Position numbers and translations under genes: made by a program. A stretch of 27,520 nt of DNA from Oscillospiraceae bacterium (GTDB lineage: Bacteria; Bacillota_A; Clostridia; Oscillospirales; Oscillospiraceae). Shown here in pieces: positions 7,297-15,258 of the stretch (position 1 is the first letter of the stretch; the number at the start of each line of letters is the position of its first letter). The notes beneath the pieces were generated by a model that was not told the origin of the DNA, did not search any database, and saw only the letters and a list, made by a program, of their open reading frames with translations. The stretch lies in contig JAFYAB010000028.1 of NCBI GenBank assembly GCA_017540945.1, forward strand, positions 1 to 27,520, given 5' to 3'.

Positions 7297-7357
7297 CTGC
7301 CGCGGGAGGATTTCGGAGCCTCCAAGAGCTCTCCCCGCTACTGCCGCGGGAGGATTT
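7297..7357. repeat. 17-base direct repeat pair
   Basis: CTGCCGCGGGAGGATTT occurs at 7297-7313 and again, identically, at 7341-7357. The second copy runs into the mogA stop codon. The bases between them (7314-7340) show nothing else. Confidence 0.6.
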
Positions 7358-7868
7358 ATAGCTGCCGGGGCAGGAGGGCGGCGCAGTCTGCGGGGCCCTG
7401 ACGCAGCATTTTCAGGCCGTGGAGCAGCGGCCCGAAGACCGGCTCCAGATTCTCCAGGGCGGCCCTGGGGCTCCCGGGCAGGTTGACGATCAGGGTCCTG
7501 CCGCGGATCCCGGCCGTACCCCGGGACAACATCCCCCGGAGCGTGATCTGGAGGGCACGGGCCCGCATGGCCTCGCCCACGCCGGGACAGAGCTTTTCAC
7601 AGACCGAGGCGGTGGCCTCCGGGGTAACGTCCCTGGGGGCGAAGCCGGTGCCGCCGGTGGTGAGCACCAGGGCGATATCCTCCTCCGCCGCCCGACAAAG
7701 GGCCTCCATGATCCGCTCCTTCTCATCCGGCACCAGGCCGCGGCTGATCTCCGAAAAGCCGTTTTCCCGGAGCCAGGCCTCCAGGGCGGGGCCGCTCAGG
7801 TCCTCCCGCTCCCCCGCGGCGCAGCGGTCGGACACCGTCAGAATGTGGATGTGAGTTTTTTCCTCCAA
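7356..7868 (-). CDS. mogA: Molybdopterin adenylyltransferase, MogA/MoaB family
   Basis: This enzyme activates molybdopterin by attaching AMP before molybdenum insertion. The 170-residue product starts close to the family's usual HILTVSDRCAAGE, carries the molybdopterin-binding TTGGTG at 70-75, then DVTPEAT, and ends with the NLPGSPRAALENL region. I chose a TTG start at 7868 because GGGAGG lies seven bases before it and it gives a normal N-terminus. An ATG at 7904 that overlaps the previous stop (ATGA) has only a weak ribosome site and would add 12 basic residues. It is the last gene of the molybdenum operon, ending at a strong terminator. Confidence 0.88.
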   Translation of the reverse strand: MEEKTHIHILTVSDRCAAGEREDLSGPALEAWLRENGFSEISRGLVPDEKERIMEALCRAAEEDIALVLTTGGTGFAPRDVTPEATASVCEKLCPGVGEAMRARALQITLRGMLSRGTAGIRGRTLIVNLPGSPRAALENLEPVFGPLLHGLKMLRQGPADCAALLPRQL

Positions 7869-7900
7869 AACGCTTCCTCCCTTCCCCGCTCGCTCCCCCG

Positions 7901-8920
7901 TCATTTTCCGAAGGGGCAGACGGGATAGCGGCAGCTCTCGCAGCCCAGGCAGAGCCCGCCCTCTCCCAGCACCACAAAGTCCCGCTTCTCCATGGGCAGA
8001 TCGGCGGCGATCCGCGGCAGCGCCAGGTCGAAGATCGTCGCCTTGGCGTACATGACGCAGCCGGGCAGACCCATAATGGGCGTGCCGTCTTCAAAATAGC
8101 CCAGCAGGAACATGGCCCCGGGCAGCACCGGCGCGCCGTAGGTGACGATCCGAGCCCCGCTGGCCTTGATGGCCCCGGGGGTGTTGTCGTCGGGATCCAC
8201 ACTCATGCCGCCGGTGCAGAGGATCATATCCGCCCCTTCGGACCGGGCCCGGTCGATGGCTGCGCGGATGTTTTCGACTCCGTCGCCGGTCAGCTCCTGA
8301 TAGATCGCGCTGATCCCGTAGGCCTCCAGCTTTTGCAGCAGCACCGGGGTGAATCTGTCCTGGATGCGCCCGGTTTTGACCTCGTTTCCGGTGGTGAGGA
8401 TGGCGGCAGTCTTGCGCTGGTAGGGCGCCAGCCGCAGGATGGGCTCGCCGCCCGCGGCGGCCTCCGCCGCTTCCAGCTTCTTCTTGTCGATGATCAGGGG
8501 GATCACCCGGGTGCCGCAGAGCTTGTCTCCCTTCCGCACCGGCGTATAGCCGTGCCGGGTGGCGATCATCAGCTCGTCGATGGCGTTGACGGCGTTCAAG
8601 CGCTCCGTATCCACCAGAAACAGCCCGTCCCGGGCGGCCCGCAGCTCGATCTTACCCTCTCGGACCTCCGAAGCCTCCATGCCCTCGTTTTGGCAGAGCC
8701 GGCAGAGCCGCTCCGCCGCCTCGTTCTCGTGGAGCATCCCAGGGCTCATCTCCCAGACGTAGAGATGCTCCTTGCCCATGGACAGCAGCACCGGGATGTC
8801 GGCTTCGGTGACGATGTGGCCCTTCCGGAAGCGGGCCCCCTTGTATTCGCCGGGGATGATCTGGGTCAGGTCGTGGCAGAGCACATGCCCGACGGCCCGG
8901 GTGGTTTCGATCAGCTTCAT
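7901..8920 (-). CDS. MoeA-like molybdopterin-binding protein with C-terminal Cys motif
   Basis: This 339-residue protein is related to molybdopterin molybdotransferase. It has the molybdopterin-binding domain motif ILCTGGMSVDPDDNTPGAIK and, further on, PVLPGAMFLLGY and IMGLPGCVMY. It begins [14 protein letters not shown], typical of this clostridial branch. It is shorter than classic MoeA and ends with a four-cysteine tail, CLGCESCRYPVC (Cys324, 327, 330, 335), which could bind a metal or an iron-sulfur cluster. The start follows GGAGGAAACCCT and overlaps the MOSC stop (ATGA). The frame extends further upstream, but without a ribosome site. In some clostridia such proteins sit in molybdenum hydroxylase clusters. 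The general function is sure; whether it replaces MoeA is not. Confidence 0.85.
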   Translation of the reverse strand: MKLIETTRAVGHVLCHDLTQIIPGEYKGARFRKGHIVTEADIPVLLSMGKEHLYVWEMSPGMLHENEAAERLCRLCQNEGMEASEVREGKIELRAARDGLFLVDTERLNAVNAIDELMIATRHGYTPVRKGDKLCGTRVIPLIIDKKKLEAAEAAAGGEPILRLAPYQRKTAAILTTGNEVKTGRIQDRFTPVLLQKLEAYGISAIYQELTGDGVENIRAAIDRARSEGADMILCTGGMSVDPDDNTPGAIKASGARIVTYGAPVLPGAMFLLGYFEDGTPIMGLPGCVMYAKATIFDLALPRIAADLPMEKRDFVVLGEGGLCLGCESCRYPVCPFGK

Positions 8921-9354
8921 AGGGTTTCCTCCAATCGGATTTCGTCGCCGGGGCAGATCGTGCCTTCCTCCAGCACGATGGCGAAGATCCCCTCCGTGGG
9001 CATCACGCATTTGCCGGCAGCCTGCTTGATGGCGCAGTCATTGTGGCACTCCTTGCCGATCTGCGTCACCTCCAGAAGAGCGGGCCCCACCCGGAGCCGG
9101 GTCCCGACGGGCAGCGTCTTGAGCTCGATCCCCTCCGTCACGATGTTCTCCGCGAAGGCCCCGGGGCTCAGGTTCAGGCCCGGCTGCCGCATGGTGTCGA
9201 CGCTCTCCCGGGCCAGCAGACTCAGCTGCCGGTGCCAGTTGCCCGCGTGGGCGTCCCCCAGGATGCCATAGCTCCGCTTGAGCTCGATCCGGGGCACCTC
9301 CCGTTTTCGGACACCCCTGCGCTCGCTGACGCAGACCGCGATCACGCTTGCCAT
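8917..9354 (-). CDS. MOSC domain protein
   Basis: This 145-residue protein is a stand-alone MOSC domain, the fold found at the C-terminus of molybdenum cofactor sulfurases and in YiiM/YuaD. Family features seen are the [18 protein letters not shown] stretch, [10 protein letters not shown], and the conserved cysteine region [10 protein letters not shown] (Cys103, Cys107). These proteins are thought to handle sulfur for cofactor maturation. Start ATG at 9354 has GGGAGGG seven bases upstream and overlaps the end of moaC by 13 bases. Its stop overlaps the moeA-like start. It lies within the molybdenum operon, so a role in maturing a molybdenum enzyme, perhaps adding the sulfido ligand of a hydroxylase, is likely but inferred. 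Confidence 0.88.
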   Translation of the reverse strand: MASVIAVCVSERRGVRKREVPRIELKRSYGILGDAHAGNWHRQLSLLARESVDTMRQPGLNLSPGAFAENIVTEGIELKTLPVGTRLRVGPALLEVTQIGKECHNDCAIKQAAGKCVMPTEGIFAIVLEEGTICPGDEIRLEETL

Positions 9355-9827
9355 GTGAATCCCTCCCGCAGATAGTCTCCGCTCTTGCCGCCGGTCTTCT
9401 CCACCAGGCGGATGCCGGTGATCTCCATGTCCTTTTGCAGGGCCTTGCACATATCGTAGATGGTGAGGGCGGCGGCGGACACGGCGGTCAGCGCCTCCAT
9501 CTCCACCCCGGTCTCCCCCCGACACTTGACCTGGGCCAGGATCTCCACCGCCTCCTCCCGGAGGGCGAAGCGGACGTCCACCCCGGTCAGCCCCAGGGGA
9601 TGACACATGGGGATCAGCTCCCAGGTCCGCTTGGCCGCCATGACAGCTGCCACCTGGGCCACGGCCAGCACGTCCCCCTTGGAGACGCCTCCCCTACGGA
9701 TGGCCTCCACGGTGGAGGCCGCCATTCGGACCGTGCCCAGGGCGGAGGCCGTGCGGAAGCTCTCAGGCTTCCCGCTCACGTCCACCATTCTGGCGCGGCC
9801 CTCCTCGTTGAAATGCGTAAACTCCAT
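9342..9827 (-). CDS. moaC: Cyclic pyranopterin monophosphate synthase
   Basis: MoaC makes cPMP from the product of MoaA, the first committed step of molybdopterin synthesis. The 161-residue protein shows all the family blocks: MVDVSGK near the start, the [15 protein letters not shown] block with the active-site His76, the [20 protein letters not shown] block with Asp125, and Lys128 and Lys132 in [10 protein letters not shown]. It follows moaA with only four bases between and overlaps the MOSC gene. The operon has no moaD, moaE or moeB, so molybdopterin synthase must be encoded elsewhere. Confidence 0.95.
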   Translation of the reverse strand: MEFTHFNEEGRARMVDVSGKPESFRTASALGTVRMAASTVEAIRRGGVSKGDVLAVAQVAAVMAAKRTWELIPMCHPLGLTGVDVRFALREEAVEILAQVKCRGETGVEMEALTAVSAAALTIYDMCKALQKDMEITGIRLVEKTGGKSGDYLREGFTWQA

Positions 9828-9831
9828 GCCC

Positions 9832-10779
9832 TTATCCTCCGATCTGATACATGGTCCGGGGCGTCTCGCTGCCCCCTCGCTCCCTGAGCCGGTGGCAGGG
9901 CGGCTTGGCCGCGATGGTTTTCGCGATGGCCGCCCGCAGAGCCTCCCCGTGCAGGCCCCGGACAGAGAACTCCGCCTCGGAGTGCAGGCAGGGCTTCAGC
10001 TTCCCGTCCGCCGTCAGGCGGATCCGATTGCAGCTGTCGCAGAAGCGGCGGCTCAGGGCCCGGATCAGACCCACGGTGCCCGGAGCCCCCGGCAGACGAT
10101 AGCGCTCCGCCACACCGTCTCTGTCCAGCGCCTCCAGCTCCGGCAGCGCCCGGAGCACGCAGTCCGCGGAGACAAAGCGCTCCGGCGGCATGGCGGCGCC
10201 GACTCCCAGGGGCATCAGCTCGATGAAGCGCACGCTGACGGGACGGGTCCGGGTGAGCTCCGCCAGGGCGGGGATCTCGTCGAGATTGAGACCGCCCAGC
10301 AGGACGGTGTCCAGCTTGGTGTGTTGGAAGCCCGCCGCTTCGGCGGCCTCCAGCCCGGCCAGCACCTCCTCCACCCGGCCGCAGCGGGTGATCTCCCGGA
10401 AGCACCGCGGGTCCAGAGCGTCGAGGCTGATATTGAGACGGTCCAGCCCGGCCTCCTTCAGAGGCGCGGCCAGCTTGGGCAGCAGGCTGCCGTTGGTGGT
10501 CATGGTGAGCTCCTCGATCCCGGGGACAGCCCGAAGCATCCGGCAGAGCTCCACAATCCCGGGCCGTACCAGGGGCTCGCCCCCTGTCAGCCGCAGCTTG
10601 CGGATTCCGCATTCCGCCGCGGCGGCGGCCAGCTCGACGATCTCCTCCAGACGAAGCAGCTCCGCATGGGGCCGCTTCGGGACTCCCTCCGGCTCCATAC
10701 AGTACACGCAGCGGTAGTTGCAGAGATCCGTCACGGAGATCCGCAGATATTCAATTTTCCGTCCGTAGGAATCCAGCAT
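9832..10779 (-). CDS. moaA: GTP 3',8-cyclase (radical SAM)
   Basis: MoaA converts GTP to 3',8-cyclo-GTP using two iron-sulfur clusters. The radical SAM motif CNYRCVYC (Cys20, 24, 27) is near the N-terminus. The second cluster cysteines (247, 250, 264) lie in [19 protein letters not shown]. The SAM-binding GGEP is in [12 protein letters not shown]. The protein ends in the Gly-Gly tail that MoaA proteins need for substrate binding. At 315 residues it has the family's usual length. It starts six bases after modC, so molybdate import and cofactor synthesis share one transcript. Confidence 0.95.
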   Translation of the reverse strand: MLDSYGRKIEYLRISVTDLCNYRCVYCMEPEGVPKRPHAELLRLEEIVELAAAAAECGIRKLRLTGGEPLVRPGIVELCRMLRAVPGIEELTMTTNGSLLPKLAAPLKEAGLDRLNISLDALDPRCFREITRCGRVEEVLAGLEAAEAAGFQHTKLDTVLLGGLNLDEIPALAELTRTRPVSVRFIELMPLGVGAAMPPERFVSADCVLRALPELEALDRDGVAERYRLPGAPGTVGLIRALSRRFCDSCNRIRLTADGKLKPCLHSEAEFSVRGLHGEALRAAIAKTIAAKPPCHRLRERGGSETPRTMYQIGG

Positions 10780-10785
10780 ACCGCA

Positions 10786-11820
10786 TTACTCCGTCAACAG
10801 CAGAATTGCCTCCGATGAGAAATAGACCGTAAGCTCCGCATCCGCTGCGGGCGGCGCGTGCAGGCCCTTGTCATATTCCATGCGCAGCAGCCCGCCTCCG
10901 GGCGTCCGCAGCATGACGATGTAGGAAAACACATTGTCGATCACCCGCTCCACCCGGCAGGACAGGGCGTTTTCCGCGGGCTCGAAGTCCAGGCTGTGGG
11001 CCCGGACCCCCACATGGCTCAGGCCGACGGGGATCGGCCCCGCCGGGCGAAGGCACACGCCCCAGTCGGCGCACCAGAGCCCGTCGCTCCGACGCACCGC
11101 CCGGGAGAAATTCTTGCAGCCGGAGAGTCTGGCGGCGCTGAGGGTCCTGGGTGCCCGCATCAGCTCCTTCACGGAGAGGATCCCCCCGGCGCGGCCCTCG
11201 GTCAGCACACAAACATTCGGACACAGGCGGGTCACCTCGTCCCGGCTGTGGGAGACGAAGAGCACGTCGCCGCCGAAGCGGTCCAGCAGCTCCATCAGCT
11301 CCAGCTCCAGCTTCCACTTCAGGGCTTCGTCCAGGGCCGAGAAGGGCTCGTCCAGCAGCAGAAGCTCCGGCTCGCTCAGCAGGATCCGCGCCAGGGCGAC
11401 CCGCTGCTGCTGGCCGGCGGAGAGCTCGCTCGGGCGCCGGTTTTCCAGGCCCTCCAGACGAAAGGCCGTCAGCTTTTCCGCGATTTTGGTCCGGCGCTCC
11501 CTCTGGGGCAGTCTGCGAACCGCCGCGTTCAGATTCTGCGCCACCGTCATATTGGGAAAAAGCGCGTACTGCTGGAACAGATAGCCCACCCGCCGTTTCT
11601 GGGGCGGCAGATCGACGCCTTCTTCGCTGTCGAAGAGCACCCGGCCGTTCAGCACGATGCGGCCCCTGTCCGGCGTCTCGATGCCCGCGATGCACTTGAG
11701 GGTCATGCTCTTGCCGCAGCCCGAGGCGCCCAGCAGGGCCAGCATGCCGCCTTCGCTCTCCAGAGAGACGTCCAGCGGGAAGCTGCCCAGCCGCTTTTGG
11801 ATCCGAACCGAAAGGCTCAT
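10786..11820 (-). CDS. modC: Molybdate ABC transporter ATP-binding protein
   Basis: ModC drives molybdate uptake by hydrolysing ATP at the inner face of the membrane. In the 344-residue product, Walker A (GASGCGKS) is at 31-38, the Q-loop at about 83, the ABC signature LSAGQQQRVALAR from 133, Walker B (LLLLDEPFSALD) at about 153-164 and the switch His191 in SHSRDE. A C-terminal TOBE-like regulatory domain (about 270-344) is usual for ModC. The start follows GGGAGG with eight bases spacing and overlaps the modB stop (ATGA). The open frame extends upstream into modB but has no ribosome site there. Confidence 0.94.
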   Translation of the reverse strand: MSLSVRIQKRLGSFPLDVSLESEGGMLALLGASGCGKSMTLKCIAGIETPDRGRIVLNGRVLFDSEEGVDLPPQKRRVGYLFQQYALFPNMTVAQNLNAAVRRLPQRERRTKIAEKLTAFRLEGLENRRPSELSAGQQQRVALARILLSEPELLLLDEPFSALDEALKWKLELELMELLDRFGGDVLFVSHSRDEVTRLCPNVCVLTEGRAGGILSVKELMRAPRTLSAARLSGCKNFSRAVRRSDGLWCADWGVCLRPAGPIPVGLSHVGVRAHSLDFEPAENALSCRVERVIDNVFSYIVMLRTPGGGLLRMEYDKGLHAPPAADAELTVYFSSEAILLLTE

Positions 11821-12512
11821 GGATGCGCCTCCCTTCCCCGGAGCGCCCGCCGCGGGCCTCTGTTCCGCCGTTCCAGCAGATTGACCGCCAGCATCACCAC
11901 GGCGGAGAGCAGGATATTCACCGCGATCCATCTGAGGGCCAGGGCGTCGCTGCCGATGCGCCAGAGCTGATACACCTCGGTGGCGATGGTGGCCGTGTGG
12001 CCCGGCGTGTAGCCGGCGACCATGGAGGTGGCGCCGAATTCGCCCATGGCCCGGGCAAAGGACAACACCACCCCCGCCAGGATTCCCTGGCGGCAGCAGG
12101 GCATGCGGATGCGCCAGAATATATACGTGTTGGAGAGGCCCAGGGTCCGTCCGGCCTGGGCCAGGGTCTCGTCGAAGCTCTCAAAGGCGCCCCGGGCCGT
12201 GCGGTACATCAGCGGAAACACCACCGCTGACACGGCAAAGATCGCCGACCACCACTGCATCACCAGCTTTTGGGAAAAGGTGTCGTAGACCCATTTGCCC
12301 AGGCCCCGGTTCGGGCTCAGCACAAGCAGCAGCAGATAGCCCACCACCGTAGGCGGCAGGACCAGGGGCAGGGTCAGGATCACGTCCAGCACGCCCTTGA
12401 GCAGACGGGGCAGCTTCGCGATATAATAGGCGGCTGCAATGCCGCTGAAAAAGACGATCACCGCGCAGATCAGCGCGATCCGCAGGGAATTCCAAAACGG
12501 AAACCAGTCCAT
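11817..12512 (-). CDS. modB: Molybdate ABC transporter permease
   Basis: This 231-residue inner-membrane protein forms the molybdate channel. About five hydrophobic segments are visible, with VILTLPLVLPPTVVGYLLLL in the middle, as is typical of ModB. The coupling loop that docks on ModC lies near LAQAGRTLGLSNTYIFWRI, and ARAMGEFGATSMVAG is a strong ModB signature. Its ribosome site, GGGGAGG, sits close upstream. A terminator hairpin separates it from modA, so it may have its own promoter as well as readthrough. Confidence 0.94.
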   Translation of the reverse strand: MDWFPFWNSLRIALICAVIVFFSGIAAAYYIAKLPRLLKGVLDVILTLPLVLPPTVVGYLLLLVLSPNRGLGKWVYDTFSQKLVMQWWSAIFAVSAVVFPLMYRTARGAFESFDETLAQAGRTLGLSNTYIFWRIRMPCCRQGILAGVVLSFARAMGEFGATSMVAGYTPGHTATIATEVYQLWRIGSDALALRWIAVNILLSAVVMLAVNLLERRNRGPRRALRGREAHP

Positions 12513-12561
12513 AGGCTCCTCCCCTTGTCAGAATAGGCCCAGGCGCCAACAGTCCTTGTCT

Positions 12562-12572
12562 GTATACTATAC
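12562..12572. promoter_or_regulatory. Palindrome in the modA-modB gap, possible modB promoter
   Basis: GTATACTATAC is an 11-base palindrome about 50 bases before modB. On the minus strand it contains TATAGT, a -10-like box, but the -35 match 17 bases upstream is poor. Either it is a weak promoter or an operator. Confidence 0.3.
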
Positions 12573-12582
12573 TACGAAATAC

Positions 12583-12616
12583 GAAAAAAGGGAAGTCTTT
12601 TCACTTCCCTTTTTTC
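12583..12616 (-). terminator. Terminator between modA and modB
   Basis: A 14-base-pair stem (12583-12596 with 12603-12616) has a 6-base loop. On the minus strand it is followed by a run of T. It lies just after the modA stop and ahead of modB in the same direction, so it should lower transcription of modB and the genes behind it relative to modA. Confidence 0.8.
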
Positions 12617-12625
12617 ACGCCATGT

Positions 12626-13441
12626 TTATTGGACCGGTGTGAAGCCCACGGCTTCAAAGACCGCGGAGGCCGCTGGCGTCCTGAGGAAATCCAGGAAGGC
12701 CTGGGCCTGCTCCGGGTGCCGGCTGGTCTTCAGCACCGCCGCCGGGTAGATCACCTGGCCGCACATCTCCGCGGTGGCGGTATCCACCACGGTCAGACCG
12801 GCGGAGAAGGCGTCGGTCTGGTAGATGATCCCGCAGTCCACGGCATTCTCGCTGACCTGGGACGTGACCTCCTTGACGTTGCTGCCATAGGTGATGCAGC
12901 CCTTTCTCGCCAGCTCCCTCTCGTCCAGGCCGAACCAGTTCAGGATCTTCTGGGTGTACTGGCCCACCGGGACGTCCTCGTTGCCCATGGCCATCAGGAT
13001 CTCGCCGCGCTCCAGGGCGGCCTTGAGGTCCGCGTAGCTGTGGATCCCCTTGGGGTTGCCCTGGGGCACCGCCAGGGCGACCTTGTTCTCCAGCAGATTG
13101 CAGCGGCTGTCCGCCACAACAAAATCGAGCCCGTCCGGGTTGATCTCGGCTCCTGCGTTGACGTCCAGCTGATTCATCTGCTTCTGTCCCGCGGAGATGA
13201 ACAAATCGCAGTCGGCGCCCTTCTCGATGTTGGTCTTCAGAGTGCCGGAGGACTCGAAGCTGAACACCAGCTTGACCTCCGGCGCAGTCTCCTTGTAGAG
13301 CGCGGCGATCTCGTTCAGCGTCTCCGTCATGGATGCGGCGGCGAACACGATCAGCGTTGTCTCCTTTTCCTCCTTCCCACAGCCGGCAAACAGGCCCAGA
13401 AGCAGCATCAGGGCCAGAATCAGTGCAATGGTTTTCCGCAT
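12626..13441 (-). CDS. modA: Molybdate-binding lipoprotein of the ABC transporter
   Basis: ModA captures molybdate outside the membrane and hands it to ModB. The 271-residue protein has a lipoprotein signal with lipobox LFAGC (Cys21). Family blocks follow: VFAAASMTETLNEIA, FSFESSGTLKTNIEKGADCD, and DCGIIYQTDA near the C-terminus, the usual oxyanion-contact regions. It is the first gene of the molybdenum transcript and has the strong promoter at 13498-13526. A terminator after it probably gives more binding protein than permease. Confidence 0.95.
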   Translation of the reverse strand: MRKTIALILALMLLLGLFAGCGKEEKETTLIVFAAASMTETLNEIAALYKETAPEVKLVFSFESSGTLKTNIEKGADCDLFISAGQKQMNQLDVNAGAEINPDGLDFVVADSRCNLLENKVALAVPQGNPKGIHSYADLKAALERGEILMAMGNEDVPVGQYTQKILNWFGLDERELARKGCITYGSNVKEVTSQVSENAVDCGIIYQTDAFSAGLTVVDTATAEMCGQVIYPAAVLKTSRHPEQAQAFLDFLRTPAASAVFEAVGFTPVQ

Positions 13442-13482
13442 GTTGTATTTTCCTTCTTCTCAGTTCGTTATATTTATATCAG

Positions 13483-13526
13483 AATAGCGCTATTGACAGT
13501 ATAGCACGCTTTCCCCCGCCGCGCAA
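13483..13526 (-). promoter_or_regulatory. modA promoter with a palindrome at the start point
   Basis: On the minus strand TTGCGC (13526-13521), a 17-base spacer and TATACT (13503-13498) form the promoter. Just downstream AATAGCGCTATT (13494-13483) is a perfect 12-base palindrome at the likely start of transcription. A CGTTAT-N12-ATAGCG pair (13466-13489), similar in style to molybdate-responsive ModE sites, overlaps it. Repression by molybdate is inferred. Confidence 0.6.
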
Positions 13527-13569
13527 GTATTTTTCCGCAAATTTTATCTGTTTACCGGACGGCCCGAAA

Positions 13570-13607
13570 TACGAACGCCCTCCGCCGCCGAACGGAAGGC
13601 GTCCGTA
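13570..13607 (-). terminator. Terminator after the C69 peptidase gene
   Basis: A 15-base-pair stem with two G-T pairs (13570-13584 with 13593-13607) follows the peptidase stop at 13627. Only a short TTT follows on the minus strand, so termination may be incomplete. Confidence 0.55.
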
Positions 13608-13626
13608 TGCGTTTCTTGATTGGGGG

Positions 13627-15090
13627 TCAGTTATCCGCCCGGTTATAGCCGTTCTTCATGGTCTCCGAGGAGGCACGCAGGACCTTGTACAGGGTCTTGG
13701 TGCTCTGTTCCTTTGCCATCTTCGCCAGCTTTTCATTTGCCTCGGCGGCAAGGCTGTAATCCCCGCTCTCCAGCATCTTCCGATCGTACTCCAGAACCAG
13801 CTGGCGGCCCTTCGTCATGACCGCGCTCTGGTAGCGGTCGATATGCTGGACACACTGGTTGTAGCTGTGGTCCGCCAGGGCGCCCAGCAGGGCGCTGGTC
13901 CAGTAGAAATTCTCCGTGGACACGTCCAGGCTGACCTTCGCCAGGTAGTCCGGCATCTTTTCCACGCAGGTGTAGACCGGCAGCAGGGCGTCAAAGCTGG
14001 TGGAGGCGAAGCAGATCCACTCCACGCCCCGGAGCTCCACGGGCATGCCGTCCCGGATCTGGCAGACGGAGGTAACGCCGGTGCGGTTGATGCCGATGGA
14101 TCGGTATTTGCCCCGGACGCCGGTGTCGTGGTTCAGGTAGGGATTATAGGGGGTGCCCTGGTAGTTGGAGGAGAGCAGGTATTTCACGTCCTCCACCGCC
14201 AGCTTCCGCTCGGGAACGAAGGCCCAGGGGATGTCGTCGCTCTCCGGGGTGAAATCCGCCTCGGGTCCATCCCAGCGCCAGCGCCGGGGACAGAGATACC
14301 GGCCCATGAACCAGGCCCGGGGGGTGTTGTAGACATGGTCCTGATCCGTATGGGAGCCGAAAATGTTGCGGGGGTTGAAGACGCCGTTCTGGTTGCAGTC
14401 CAGGCGGTTTTCGGCGATGAATGTCCGCAGGTCGGCGGAGCAGAGATGGGCCTTCTCCTCGCCGTAGGCGTCCTCCAGGTCAAAGCTGTCCATACCGAAC
14501 TGGTTGGGCATAATCACCACCACGTCGTCGGGGACCCGCTTGGCCATCCAGTGGTGGCCGCCGATGGTCTCCATCCACCAGACCTCGTTTTCGTCGTTGA
14601 AGGCGACGCCGTTGGACTCATAGGTGCCGTAGCGCTCCAGCAGGGCTCCCAGCCGCAGCACGCCCTCCCGGGCGGAGCGGATGTAGGGCAGGACCAGCAC
14701 CAGGATATCCTCCTCGCCGATGCCCCCGGGGACCTCCTTCTCCCGGCGGGACTTAGCCTTTTTCAGCTCCACCAGAGGGTCCGCCGCCAGGACCCGGGGA
14801 TTGGAGGTAATGGTCTCGGTGGCGGTCATACCGACGCCGGCGGCGTTGATGCCCGTGGCCGCCCAGACGCCGTTGGCCGGGTTCACGCTGGGGCAGGCGG
14901 TATAGGCCAGAGGCTCCTCCGGCAGCTCCACCGTCACATGGGAAATCACGCTCTTGTATTTTCGCTTCTGCTGCTTGGGGGTGATGACGATCAGCTTCTT
15001 TTCGTCAAAATGCCCGTCGTCGGTACGGGCGATCATGGTGGACTTGTCGTTGGAGGCCTGCTTGCCCACCAGGACGGTTGTGCATGGCAT
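13627..15090 (-). CDS. pepD: C69 family dipeptidase
   Basis: This 487-residue enzyme belongs to the N-terminal nucleophile dipeptidases that cleave a wide range of dipeptides. The protein begins Met-Pro-Cys; Cys3 would be the nucleophile after the first two residues are removed, in MPCTTVLVG. The next conserved blocks are IARTDDGHFDEKKL, GVWAATGINAAGVGMTATET and WWMETIGGHHWMAKRVPDD, all typical of PepD. There is no signal peptide, so it acts in the cytoplasm. A GGAAGG ribosome site precedes the ATG. It is transcribed alone from a consensus promoter and ends before modA. Confidence 0.93.
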   Translation of the reverse strand: MPCTTVLVGKQASNDKSTMIARTDDGHFDEKKLIVITPKQQKRKYKSVISHVTVELPEEPLAYTACPSVNPANGVWAATGINAAGVGMTATETITSNPRVLAADPLVELKKAKSRREKEVPGGIGEEDILVLVLPYIRSAREGVLRLGALLERYGTYESNGVAFNDENEVWWMETIGGHHWMAKRVPDDVVVIMPNQFGMDSFDLEDAYGEEKAHLCSADLRTFIAENRLDCNQNGVFNPRNIFGSHTDQDHVYNTPRAWFMGRYLCPRRWRWDGPEADFTPESDDIPWAFVPERKLAVEDVKYLLSSNYQGTPYNPYLNHDTGVRGKYRSIGINRTGVTSVCQIRDGMPVELRGVEWICFASTSFDALLPVYTCVEKMPDYLAKVSLDVSTENFYWTSALLGALADHSYNQCVQHIDRYQSAVMTKGRQLVLEYDRKMLESGDYSLAAEANEKLAKMAKEQSTKTLYKVLRASSETMKNGYNRADN

Positions 15091-15134
15091 AGTGATTCCT
15101 TCCTTTCTCGTCTATCGGAAAAACTGGCTCTTAT

Positions 15135-15163
15135 ATTATAGCACGTTTTCCGCCGCGGCGCAA
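15135..15163 (-). promoter_or_regulatory. Promoter of the C69 peptidase gene
   Basis: On the minus strand TTGCGC (15163-15158), 17 bases and TATAAT (15140-15135). The whole 29-base promoter matches the modA promoter at 25 positions, including the spacer. Confidence 0.8.
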
Positions 15164-15184
15164 CCGGAGAACCGCGTGAGTCTA

Positions 15185-15213
15185 TTGACTATGTGGGCGA
15201 AGTTCTGTATAAT
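15185..15213 (+). promoter_or_regulatory. Promoter of the small unknown gene
   Basis: TTGACT (15185-15190), 17 bases and TATAAT (15208-15213) form a near-consensus promoter. It rules out an upstream ATG at 15193, which lies inside the promoter. Confidence 0.8.
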
Positions 15214-15258
15214 GAAGCATATCAAAACGCCCGGAGCTTTGGGGGAAAGGAGACCTCT

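Noticed and set aside
8921..9010. N-terminal extension of the MoeA-like frame.
   Set aside because: The extension overlaps the MOSC gene in another frame and has no ribosome site; the ATG at 8920 has GGAGG and overlaps the MOSC stop in the usual ATGA way.
7356..13527. Looked for a molybdenum cofactor riboswitch before moaA, modB and modA.
   Set aside because: The gaps are too short, except before modB and modA, which hold only a terminator and a promoter with a palindrome.
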